A DNA stretch of 8,436 nt from Acidobacteriaceae bacterium (GTDB lineage: Bacteria > Acidobacteriota > Terriglobia > Terriglobales > Acidobacteriaceae), in assembly GCA_003133425.1 (NCBI GenBank), contig PKXI01000339.1, positions 54,221 to 62,656 of the forward strand, written 5' to 3'. The notes under the pieces were generated by a model, which did no database searches, was not told the origin of the DNA, and was given only the letters and a program-made list of their open reading frames with translations. The position numbers and the translations under genes were made by a program. Position 1 is the stretch's first letter, and each line of letters begins with the position of its first letter. Positions 1-6,708 of this stretch are shown here, piece by piece.

Positions 1-1910
1 GAAAAGGGCGCGTATTTCAGGTGCTTGAACTCGGTACGGTTGGGATCGGCCTCTGCAACCAGTTTCCCACTCACATAAAACTTCAAGTGCTCGCAGTTTG
101 AGCAGACCAGGGCCTGGGTGAAGCCAATGTTTTCATCGCCGCGCGCCCAGTGGAAGGCGGGCTCCAGCACGATTTCCTCGTCCGGATCGCACTGCGACTT
201 GTAGAATCCCGCTGCCGGCTTGGGTTCGCGGAAGATGTCCGTGACGCCGTGGTAGCAGATGCGGTCGCCGGAGCCGAAGTTGCTGTGCGTGTTGTAGTCG
301 AACGCGCACCAGCCGATGCCGCCGGCATATTGCGGATTGGAGGCCAGTTGATCGTGGATGCGCGCGTGGCGCAGCGTGTGCTCGCGCAGCCGCTCGATGT
401 TGTCGATCGTCTTGGTGGGATAGGTGTGGCCTACAAACTCAGTGTTCAGATAGAGCGGATGATTCGGCGGCTTCAGAGGGAAGCCGAAGTCGTTCACGGT
501 GAAGACGTCTTCGAGGAATTCCGACTCCCGGAAGTTGCGGATGCCGCCCGTTTGCCGTGACGGGTCGAGTTGGTGAGCCAGGGCATTGGTCCGCGTGAAG
601 AAATCGTGGTCGTCCTTCGACTCGTTGATGCGCACTCCCCACAGAATCACCGAAGGATGGTTCCAGTCGCGCTTGATCATGCGGCCTACATTGTCTACGG
701 CGAGGTCTTTCCAGCCCTGATCGCCGATGTGCTGCCAGCCGGGAATCTCTTCGAGAACCAGGAGGCCGATCTCGTCGCACGCATCGAGAAAATGGCGCGA
801 TTGCGGATAGTGGGAGGTGCGAACGATGTTGCACTTCAGGTTCTTGCGGAGAATCACGGCATCTTGCCGCTGCACGCGTCCGGGCATCGCCTGGCCGACC
901 CACGGGAAGGTCTGATGGCGATCAAGGCCGCGGAGCTTGACTACCGTTCCGTTCAGCGAAAATCCTTGCGGCGTGAACTTTGCCTCGCGGAAGCCGATGC
1001 GGCGTTCATCACTGTCGAGGACACGGTTGCCGTGGAGCAGGCGCACTTCAACTCGGTAGAGTTTCGGTGTCTTCAGGCTCCAGAGTTCGATCGCGCCGAG
1101 GTTCTCAAGGTGCAGGGTCTGGTTCACGATCCCTCTGCCGCCCACCGGCAACTCCTGCGTGGCCTTTGCAACCAGACGCTGGCCATCGTAAAGCGCGGCC
1201 TCGAGTACGCTCTGGCTGTCTTCGCCACCGGTTACTTCGTCGAACTGCATAAAGCAGTGGACGTCGAGCGATGGGCTGCCGGAGAGAACATCCTTCGGCT
1301 GTGCAAAGATGTTTTCAATAAACGTGGGAGAAACCAGGCGCAGCTGCACTTCGCGATAGATGCCGCCGAAGGTCAGGTAGTCGATTTCGTAACCGAAGGG
1401 CGGAATGTCAGCGCGCTCGGTCGAGTCCACTTCCACTGCCAGGACGTTTTCACCTACCCAGTCGACGTGCTGCGTCAGTTCGAAAGAGAAGGGAGTGAAC
1501 CCACCTTTGTACTCGCCCAGCTTTGTGCCGTTCAACCATACGGTCGAGGCGGTCATTACACCTTCAAAGTCGACAAAAACTCGGCGGCCGCGCGCCCCGG
1601 CAGGGAGCCGGAACCGGCGCCGGTAGATCGACACAAATTCATAGGTCTTTTCGTCAAAGCTGTGCCAGGGAAACCGGATGTTGGTATGCGGCACGGTGAC
1701 GCGGGCAAACCCGCTGTCGTCAAACTCGCGGGCGTGTGCAGCTTCGGTTGCCTTAGGGCTGTAACGCCAGCGGCGATTGATGGGCAGCACTACCCGGCCT
1801 TTTCCGGCGGGTTTCGCGTTGGTAGCGAGTTCGGCTGCGGGCAGCCCGGAGGCTACCGCTGTGGCGGCAATCAAAGTTCCCGTGGACTTAAGAAAATCGC
1901 GGCGATCCAT
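1..1910 (-). CDS. Glycoside hydrolase family 2 protein, Tat-exported (beta-galactosidase/beta-glucuronidase-like), 3' end outside window
   Basis: This reading frame is open from the ATG at 1908-1910 to the left edge, giving 636 residues without a stop. The protein should cleave a terminal beta-glycoside (galactoside, glucuronide or mannoside) outside the cytoplasm. It starts with a twin-arginine signal, RRDFLK at residues 3-8, then a short hydrophobic stretch to about residue 26. A GH2 sugar-binding domain follows, with VWLNG at 124-128, then an Ig-like domain and a TIM barrel from about 330. Both classic GH2 signatures are present: NIVRTSHYP at 361-369, and the segment from DWNHP at 415 to the NE whose E430 is the acid/base. 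E491 in LNTEFVGH is the probable nucleophile. GDRICYHGVTDIFREPKP near residue 555 is typical of the barrel end. A Shine-Dalgarno AGGGAG lies 4 bases before the ATG. Substrate cannot be read from the sequence; the C-terminal domain is cut off. Confidence 0.93.
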   Translation of the reverse strand, partial: MDRRDFLKSTGTLIAATAVASGLPAAELATNAKPAGKGRVVLPINRRWRYSPKATEAAHAREFDDSGFARVTVPHTNIRFPWHSFDEKTYEFVSIYRRRFRLPAGARGRRVFVDFEGVMTASTVWLNGTKLGEYKGGFTPFSFELTQHVDWVGENVLAVEVDSTERADIPPFGYEIDYLTFGGIYREVQLRLVSPTFIENIFAQPKDVLSGSPSLDVHCFMQFDEVTGGEDSQSVLEAALYDGQRLVAKATQELPVGGRGIVNQTLHLENLGAIELWSLKTPKLYRVEVRLLHGNRVLDSDERRIGFREAKFTPQGFSLNGTVVKLRGLDRHQTFPWVGQAMPGRVQRQDAVILRKNLKCNIVRTSHYPQSRHFLDACDEIGLLVLEEIPGWQHIGDQGWKDLAVDNVGRMIKRDWNHPSVILWGVRINESKDDHDFFTRTNALAHQLDPSRQTGGIRNFRESEFLEDVFTVNDFGFPLKPPNHPLYLNTEFVGHTYPTKTIDNIERLREHTLRHARIHDQLASNPQYAGGIGWCAFDYNTHSNFGSGDRICYHGVTDIFREPKPAAGFYKSQCDPDEEIVLEPAFHWARGDENIGFTQALVCSNCEHLKFYVSGKLVAEADPNRTEFKHLKYAPF

Positions 1911-2179
1911 AACGCTCCCTGGCCAATCGGAATGAACACTTGCGGCGCACGTTTTCCTATAGAGAACGAGCGCAACTGGTATCGGAGGCCGGGAGTAGTT
2001 TATAACGTCCCCGGCGGGTGCGTGGGGTCCGGGACTGCCCTGCGAAAAGGTCGCGGAACTTGCTTCCGTTTTGAGGCTCCAAAGCGAATGTCCAGCGAGG
2101 TTTGCTCTCTCAAAACTGCCAAAGGCCCGGGCCCGCGGCAACGCCGTCACGTAGGGCGCGCGTCTATACTTGAAGAGAC
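1911..2179. promoter_or_regulatory. Divergent spacer between the GH2 gene and lgt
   Basis: This 269-base spacer must hold the start signals for both flanking genes, which are transcribed away from each other. The GH2 side ends in the Shine-Dalgarno AGGGAG (complement of 1915-1920). On the lgt side the only recognisable element is TATACT at 2165-2170, a 5/6 match to a -10 box with no good -35. An imperfect GC-rich hairpin lies at 2007-2035 (GTCCCCGG paired with CCGGGAC, one bulged base). I see no further gene and no known operator. Confidence 0.5.
2165..2170 (+). promoter_or_regulatory. Possible -10 box of lgt, very close to the start codon
   Basis: TATACT matches the TATAAT consensus at five of six positions and ends 9 bases before the ATG of lgt. 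Transcription from it would begin about 2-4 bases before the start codon, giving an almost leaderless message. No TTGACA-like -35 is visible 16-18 bases upstream, so this is a weak call made from position and sequence alone. Confidence 0.3.
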
Positions 2180-2974
2180 ATGCTGCCTTTTATTCACATT
2201 GGACATCTGAGCATTCCCACCTTCGGCCTGATGCTTTGGCTGGCTGCCGTTGCGGCTGCGTTTTTGATGGACCGGAACTTCCGCCGCGCGCATATCTCGG
2301 CGGACGCCGTGGGAATGGTGGCCATTGCCGTGGTGCTGGGCATTGTGGGCGCCAAGCTGTGGCACGTGATCGATACTCCGGCTGAATTTCGCGAAGAGGG
2401 CTGGCGGGTTCTGTGGGATACGGCAGGATTTGCCTGGTTCGGCGGGCTCGTGTTCGGCATCTCGGCGCTGGTGTTTCAGGGCTGGTGGGCGAAGATCGGC
2501 GGGCTGCGGACGCTGGACCTGGCGGCTCCGTCGGCAGCGATCGGGTACGGGATCGGGCGGATCGGCTGCTTTCTTTCCGGGGACGGCTGCTATGGCATCG
2601 AGACCAAACTCCAGTGGCCGTGGGGCATGAGTTTTCCCAACGGTCTTGAGCCGACGCCGCTGGGTGTGCGCGTTTATCCGACGCCGCTTCTCGAGCTCGC
2701 CGCGGGATTGCTGATCGGATGGTGGCTTTGGCGGCGCGCTGGAAAACCTCACTCGACCGGGACGATTGTGGGGCAGTACCTGGTGTTGAGCGGGATAGCT
2801 CGCTTTATGGTAGAGATTATCCGTCGCAACCCACGGGTTCTGTGGGGGTTATCAAATGCGCAATTGGCCGGTGCGGGTACCGTTATTGCTGGAATTGCGC
2901 TGATTTTGTGGGCCGCAAGGCACCCGGCTTCCCAGCCGGGAGCGGCGACGGCGGCGATCGAAAAGCCAGCGTAA
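2180..2974 (+). CDS. lgt: Prolipoprotein diacylglyceryl transferase-like membrane protein (divergent Lgt)
   Basis: The 264-residue product is a multispanning inner-membrane protein of the Lgt family, whose members move diacylglycerol from phosphatidylglycerol to the lipobox cysteine of prolipoproteins. The start is fixed by the N-terminal pattern (IHIGHLSIPTFGLMLWL), which is typical of Lgt. The core motif GRIGCFLSGDGCYG lies at 126-139, YPTPLLE at 166-172 and RFMVE at 208-212. R127, R208 and E212 align with E. coli R143, R239 and E243. Two positions differ: the residue before GGL is F87 where E. coli has H103, and C130 stands where E. coli has N146. This resembles the 'GRIGCF...CYG' subgroup often annotated as Lgt, so either a true variant enzyme or a paralogue with another role is possible. 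The Shine-Dalgarno is poor (AAGAG only 2 bases from ATG). It converges with the receptor gene downstream. Confidence 0.85.
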   Translation: MLPFIHIGHLSIPTFGLMLWLAAVAAAFLMDRNFRRAHISADAVGMVAIAVVLGIVGAKLWHVIDTPAEFREEGWRVLWDTAGFAWFGGLVFGISALVFQGWWAKIGGLRTLDLAAPSAAIGYGIGRIGCFLSGDGCYGIETKLQWPWGMSFPNGLEPTPLGVRVYPTPLLELAAGLLIGWWLWRRAGKPHSTGTIVGQYLVLSGIARFMVEIIRRNPRVLWGLSNAQLAGAGTVIAGIALILWAARHPASQPGAATAAIEKPA

Positions 2975-3061
2975 GATCCCTTCTGCAATTTGGGTTAGTG
3001 CCTGGATGTTGAGAGCAGACGTGCGCCAGGCTGCACGGCGGAACGACCAGCTTCTTAAAAG

Positions 3062-3080
3062 CTAGAACGAGAAATTGGCC
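3062..3080 (-). pseudogene. Short relic resembling the 3' end of a TonB-dependent receptor gene
   Basis: The 19 bases at 3062-3080 match the true receptor 3' end at 3189-3207 at 17 of 19 positions. Read on the minus strand both encode Ala-Asn-Phe-Ser-Phe followed by TAG. The two differences are third-position synonymous changes (AAT/AAC and TTC/TTT). Upstream of these codons the resemblance stops at a hairpin. It may be what is left of a second receptor copy or of a rearranged gene end; chance is possible because only 19 bases are involved. Confidence 0.4.
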
Positions 3081-3098
3081 CGACTACTTGCAGTCGGG
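3079..3098. repeat. Perfect 7-bp inverted repeat (hairpin)
   Basis: CCCGACT at 3079-3085 pairs exactly with AGTCGGG at 3092-3098 around the loop ACTTGC. It directly abuts the receptor-tail relic and lies 12 bases before the larger palindromic element. There is no T-run on either side, so it is not a standard terminator. It may be part of one composite repeat with the next element. Confidence 0.6.
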
Positions 3099-3110
3099 GT
3101 GCAGGTCTGC

Positions 3111-3155
3111 GGTCTCCCACCCTTTGTGCAAAGGACGCACAAAGGATGGGGCACC
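3111..3155. repeat. Long palindromic intergenic element (REP-like)
   Basis: CCCACCCTTTGTGC (3116-3129) and GCACAAAGGATGGG (3137-3150) form a 14-bp stem with a single mismatch around the 7-base loop AAAGGAC. The stem extends outward imperfectly to GGT (3111-3113) and ACC (3153-3155). I associate palindromes of this style, ending in ATGGGGCACCC, with dispersed intergenic repeats of Acidobacteriota, but that is from memory and not checked here. Its place between two converging genes fits a role in termination, mRNA stability or simple insertion preference. Confidence 0.65.
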
Positions 3156-3188
3156 CAAGGATGCGTAAATAGTCAAATCGAAAATGGA

Positions 3189-6056
3189 CTAAAACGAGAA
3201 GTTGGCCTGAAAGATGATGGCGCGGTTGCCGGGGGTGGGGTTGGCAAACGGGCCGCCGGCGAGGGACTGCGACTTGTTGAAGATGGGTGAGAGCAGGACG
3301 CCGTTCGGGGCACTCAGGTTGACGATGTTGAGAAGATTCGAGGCACCGACGATCAGGGTGAGGTTGTACCTGCGAGGAGCGCTCTCGTCCAGGCGGATGG
3401 CTGCTCCACCGGTACCGAGGCCACGATTGTCGCTTTCCATGGTTTTGCCGTCGGATGCAGTTTTGATCCTGGGACCGATGCCAATGACCTTGCTGGCGCG
3501 CAGATCGAAGAGGAAATTAGCTGGTCCGGTGCCGACGCCGTAGGGGACAATCTTTTCTCCCTTGCCGACGGGATTGGGATCGAGGCATCCATATCGGGTG
3601 GAAACTATGCCGGGTGCGCCGCAGACGCCGTAGCCGGGGCGCGCGTTGAACTGGTTGTTGCCGGTGAGGTCGTTGCCGATGGTCAGGTTGTACGGTGTGC
3701 CCGATTGCGCCTCAAACAAGGAAGCAAAGACGATTCCGAACGGGGCTGTATAACTGCTCAGGATTGTGGCCCGGTGGCGAACACCGAAACTGGCGCGGCC
3801 GTAATCCAGACCCGGATTCTGCGCTACGGATGGGAATGAATTGACTCCCTGGGTATCGCTCTTGGCCTGATTGAGGGCGTAGGTGCCGTTGAGAACAAAA
3901 TGAGACGTTTGAATGCTGTTGGTGACGATAAGTTGATGCTGCTTGAAGACGCCGCCGGACTGGAATTGATAGTTGTATGCCGCCGGCGTGGCGCCGGTGA
4001 CGGAGTAAGTGGTGGCATTGAAGGCGGGCGCGGTCACGTTGTTGGTCAGGTATTGATGGATACCCTGGGTGTAGAGGTAAGTGACGTTTGTCGTAATTGC
4101 CCTTGAGAACTGGTGGTCGAGACCTACCCCCGCCTGCATGTCGAGGGCTGAATGGAAGTGCGGATCGATGGTGTGGAAAGAGGGAACCGATGAGCTGGAT
4201 GAGGTTAATGAGCTGGGCGGTGCAGGAACATTGGGATTGTAGAAGCCCGGGTTATTGAGCACATAACTCTGCTGCTTGATGCGATTGTCGCGAATGGCCT
4301 GGATGACATAGGGCACGCCGGCGGTGGAGCTGAAGGCGCTGGGCACGGTAAAACGGTCGTAGAACCAGCCGTAGCCGGCGCGAATTACGGTCTTCGCCGC
4401 GTTATTGCCCTGTTGGCCCGGGCTCCATGCCAGAGCCAGCCGCGGAGCCCAATCGGCATGATCGTGGATCCAGTTCTGGCTTTCGAAGCGAACGCCCAGC
4501 CCGATCATGAGGTTAGGCTTCAACCGCCAATCGTCCTGAAAGAGCGCCGAGCCGTCGAAGAGAAGTACGCGCGCCAGTGGGTTGCTGATCACGGTAGCGT
4601 AATACTGGGCGGGCTTTTGTGCCTGAAAGTCGGCGATGGAGTTGAAGGTGTAGGTTCCGTTGCTTCCGGCCGTGGAGTAATTCGCGTCCTTGTAGGCCCG
4701 CACGCGCGCTCCGAATCTGAGCGTGTGGTCGCCAGCAGTGGCCGTCGAATAGTTTTGCAACTCGAAGATGTCCTGATGGTCCTGGAACACCCCAGCGCTG
4801 TTGCCTCCATCGGTGAGGGCGCCAGTAACGATGACGGCAGGAGTTGAGTATGCGGCGCTCTGATTGTTGCGGACGCGTCGCCATTGGAAGTGCGCTTCGT
4901 TCAGAAGCCGCGGGTTGATGACGACCGTATCGGAAAGCTGGAATGTGTTTTCCTTGTCGTTCAAATCGACCGCTTGCCTGGGCAGGTCGAGCGCGCCCAC
5001 TCCGTTCCCGGTGAGGGTGGTGCGGTAGAAGTAATCGCGGAAGGAAAGCGTGTGATTGCCGATCTGCACGTCAAAGCGCGGATTGAGGATCATGGCGCGG
5101 GAAGGGCTGGGGACAGCCAGCTTAATGTTCGCCGCGGTGTTCAGGGGATTCACGGCATCGACAATGTTTTGATTCTGCGCAGTCAACTGAAAAGCGCTGA
5201 GAAAGTAAGAGGCTTTCTTCCCAATCGGGCCGGACAGCGTGGCGGTGTAGGAGTAGAGGCTGTAGTCCGGCTGCTGAGAGACGAGGGGGTTTGCGGTGTT
5301 GGTTGCAGAGGTGTTGCCGTAGCCCGACAGGCTGCCATGCATGGTCAGCGTGCCTGGTTTGGTAATGATCTCTACGCGCCCGTAGCCGACGCGGTCGAAC
5401 TCCGCGGAAAACGGGTTTTGATTCACTCGGACTTCAAGGATGGAGGACTTGGGAGGAAGCCGGCCGCCTGCGAAGCCATCGATGTAAATTTGTCCGCCAT
5501 TGGGTCCAGCCGCTGCCGAGGCTAATTGCTGGAGTTCGCTTTGCAGCACATTTGGATCTTCTGAGAGCGCGTCAAGATCGCGGCCTTTGAAGACCATGGA
5601 GCCGGGACTCTGGTCAGTGCCGACGCCGACGCCTTGAACGTGGGCCGCGACGACGACTTCTTCGTGGTCGGCGGCGACGGACAAAGGCAGGGTCAGCTCC
5701 TTTACGCGCCCGGCAGTCAGCGAAACACCGGGAATGATAAGTGGCGCGAATCCCTTGGCGGTGACTCTGACGGTGTAGGAGCGGGGAGCAAGAGTGCGAA
5801 TCGAATAGCGCCCATCGGACCGGGATTGTGTCTCTTCCTGGACATGACCGCGATGCGAAAGCCTGATCTGTGCGCGGGGCACAACCGCTCCCGTTGGGTC
5901 TACCACTTCGCCGCGCAAAATCCCCGTCTGGACGCCTGTCTCTGCGGCTGCCTGCAGATGCAGAATCAGCGAGAGGAGCAGTAGTCCGACGAGGACCGGC
6001 AATCTCGGCTTGGGAGTCATGAACTGTTGCTCGCTAACAAGGCGGATTCGCCTCAT
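3189..6056 (-). CDS. TonB-dependent receptor with carboxypeptidase-regulatory-like N-terminal domain (Oar-like)
   Basis: The product (955 residues) is an outer-membrane receptor of the large Acidobacteriota type, taking up ligands such as oligosaccharides or chelated iron with energy from TonB. A hydrophobic signal segment spans about residues 19-37. Residues 44-128 form a carboxypeptidase-regulatory-like beta-sandwich (GEVVDPTGAVVP; DGRYSI; TVRVTAKGF). Residues 135-235 are the plug, including IYIDGF and the segment from FSAEF to VEIITKPGT. The rest is the beta-barrel, ending in the aromatic tail ANFSF. The ligand cannot be deduced. The ATG at 6056 is preceded by AGGGG 9 bases away; the in-frame ATG at 6020 (residue 13) gives a more ordinary signal peptide but has no clear ribosome site, so the start is uncertain. 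In the leader, CCCC (6077-6080, complement) could pair with this AGGGG. No adjacent SusD-like partner is visible. Confidence 0.93.
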   Translation of the reverse strand: MRRIRLVSEQQFMTPKPRLPVLVGLLLLSLILHLQAAAETGVQTGILRGEVVDPTGAVVPRAQIRLSHRGHVQEETQSRSDGRYSIRTLAPRSYTVRVTAKGFAPLIIPGVSLTAGRVKELTLPLSVAADHEEVVVAAHVQGVGVGTDQSPGSMVFKGRDLDALSEDPNVLQSELQQLASAAAGPNGGQIYIDGFAGGRLPPKSSILEVRVNQNPFSAEFDRVGYGRVEIITKPGTLTMHGSLSGYGNTSATNTANPLVSQQPDYSLYSYTATLSGPIGKKASYFLSAFQLTAQNQNIVDAVNPLNTAANIKLAVPSPSRAMILNPRFDVQIGNHTLSFRDYFYRTTLTGNGVGALDLPRQAVDLNDKENTFQLSDTVVINPRLLNEAHFQWRRVRNNQSAAYSTPAVIVTGALTDGGNSAGVFQDHQDIFELQNYSTATAGDHTLRFGARVRAYKDANYSTAGSNGTYTFNSIADFQAQKPAQYYATVISNPLARVLLFDGSALFQDDWRLKPNLMIGLGVRFESQNWIHDHADWAPRLALAWSPGQQGNNAAKTVIRAGYGWFYDRFTVPSAFSSTAGVPYVIQAIRDNRIKQQSYVLNNPGFYNPNVPAPPSSLTSSSSSVPSFHTIDPHFHSALDMQAGVGLDHQFSRAITTNVTYLYTQGIHQYLTNNVTAPAFNATTYSVTGATPAAYNYQFQSGGVFKQHQLIVTNSIQTSHFVLNGTYALNQAKSDTQGVNSFPSVAQNPGLDYGRASFGVRHRATILSSYTAPFGIVFASLFEAQSGTPYNLTIGNDLTGNNQFNARPGYGVCGAPGIVSTRYGCLDPNPVGKGEKIVPYGVGTGPANFLFDLRASKVIGIGPRIKTASDGKTMESDNRGLGTGGAAIRLDESAPRRYNLTLIVGASNLLNIVNLSAPNGVLLSPIFNKSQSLAGGPFANPTPGNRAIIFQANFSF

Positions 6057-6485
6057 TAGACAATACCCCTGGGCTTGGGGAATCGCCTTATTCTCTTGCG
6101 CATATAGAAGGATTCTGTAACACGTTAGTTAACAGCAATGATCCACTTTTGCGCTTCATTGGTCACAGTGCTTGATCATGTCCATTTTAGCTCGGTGTTC
6201 GGGAAGGCGTATTTTCCCGGCTTTGAACGAGCAGAAGAGCACGGGCGCAAGGCTCATATTCCGGTTGAAGGTATCTAGCGTAACAATAAGATTTTATGTG
6301 ATTTATCGAATACGTAGTGCGGCGCTTTCCGGGAGGCTTTGTCCAGCAAGCGTTCTCGTGGGCCGCGGTTTCCTGCCGGTCGCGTCAACTCTGCCGGGAT
6401 TACGAATGCAGGCTGACCGCTTTTGAATTATGAATTAGGTTCCGGCAGAGAGTAAGTGGAGCTATTATGTGGGCGGAGAATGTCT
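6057..6485. other. Divergent spacer between receptor gene and fmdB-like gene
   Basis: About 430 bases separate two divergent genes. The region should contain promoters for both. Towards the receptor, an inverted repeat (6116-6134) lies about 60 bases before the start, with a TATATG-like -10 candidate on the minus strand near 6101-6106. Towards fmdB, TTGAAG (6265-6270) and TAAGAT (6287-6292) are 16 bases apart and each match four of six consensus bases, inside a locally AT-rich patch at 6280-6310. A plus-strand frame at 6172-6426 has no family resemblance and I do not call it. No RNA gene is recognised. Confidence 0.5.
6116..6134. promoter_or_regulatory. Operator-like inverted repeat upstream of the receptor gene
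   Basis: TGTAAC (6116-6121) and GTTAACA (6128-6134) form an inverted repeat with one extra base, around an ACGTTA core. TAAC and GTTA half-sites recur inside it. Its position about 60 bases upstream of the receptor start and just ahead of a TATATG candidate -10 suits a repressor or activator site, for example of a LacI- or TetR-type regulator. No regulator gene is in the window, so this is inference from symmetry and position. Confidence 0.3.
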
Positions 6486-6650
6486 ATGTGCACATACGTT
6501 TTTCTCTGTGAGGATTGCAAAAAGGAGTTCAACCGGATTCTCCACATCGCGGAACTCGAAAGGGGCGGTGTGGTTTGTCCCCACTGCGGCGGCAAACGGG
6601 TGATCCAGGCGGTAACGGCATTCTCAGCCGTTACCACCAGGAAGAGTTAA
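6486..6650 (+). CDS. FmdB-type zinc-ribbon small protein
   Basis: This 54-residue protein has a single zinc-ribbon with two knuckles, CEDC at residues 8-11 and CPHC at 31-34, and the TYxFxCxxC opening typical of the FmdB putative regulatory protein family. Family members usually begin near 'PTYEYxC' and are 60-110 residues long, so this one is short and lacks the usual glycine- or proline-rich tail. Its function is not established; a nucleic-acid or protein-binding zinc ribbon is likely. I chose the ATG at 6486 because GGAG at 6475-6478 lies 7 bases before it. An ATG at 6480 is too close to that site, and an upstream GTG at 6456 adds ten residues unlike the family. The last codons form a perfect 9-bp hairpin (6611-6635). 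It converges with the oxidoreductase gene downstream. Confidence 0.8.
   Translation: MCTYVFLCEDCKKEFNRILHIAELERGGVVCPHCGGKRVIQAVTAFSAVTTRKS
6611..6635 (+). repeat. Perfect 9-bp hairpin inside the fmdB-like 3' coding end
   Basis: GGTAACGGC at 6611-6619 pairs exactly with GCCGTTACC at 6627-6635 around the loop ATTCTCA. It ends 15 bases before the end of the stop codon and so overlaps codons 42-50, which encode an Ala-Val-Thr-Ala-Phe-Ser-Ala-Val-Thr stretch. There is no T-run after it on the plus strand. It may help end the fmdB transcript or the converging oxidoreductase transcript. Confidence 0.5.
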
Positions 6651-6708
6651 GCCGCACATCAGTACCAATCGCTTCGAGACTTCCGTGTTGGGCGTTTCCT
6701 TTGCTGGT

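Larger units (their letters stand above)
2975..3188. other. Convergent intergenic region with several inverted repeats
   Basis: This 214-base stretch separates the 3' ends of lgt and the receptor gene. It contains a 6-bp stem with a 20-base loop (3000-3005 with 3026-3031), a 5-bp stem (3049-3053 with 3059-3063), a perfect 7-bp hairpin (3079-3098) and a long palindromic element (3111-3155). None is followed by a clear run of T on either strand, so classical intrinsic termination is not evident, although the structures could stop or protect both converging transcripts. No open reading frame with family resemblance is present. Confidence 0.6.

Noticed and set aside
2124..2133. The palindrome GGCCCGGGCC upstream of lgt
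   Set aside because: A ten-base GC palindrome is readily found by chance in DNA of this composition and has no supporting context.
570..2210. A 546-residue plus-strand open frame overlapping the GH2 gene
   Set aside because: It lies antisense to a frame carrying both GH2 signatures and all catalytic residues, shows no family motif, and runs through the divergent spacer into lgt. Long antisense frames are expected in GC-rich genes.
2147..2752. A 201-residue minus-strand frame opposite lgt
   Set aside because: Its composition is dominated by Arg, Pro and His, typical of a shadow frame, and lgt motifs are on the other strand.
4884..5525. A 213-residue plus-strand open frame antisense to the receptor
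   Set aside because: It overlaps conserved plug and barrel motifs of the receptor and has no family resemblance of its own.
6172..6426. An 84-residue plus-strand frame in the receptor/fmdB spacer
   Set aside because: It has no convincing ribosome site, no recognisable motif and mixed codon use, so I treat the region as non-coding.
6456..6485. Upstream GTG start for the fmdB-like gene
   Set aside because: The ten added residues do not fit the family's N-terminus, and the GGAG site is correctly spaced only for the ATG at 6486.
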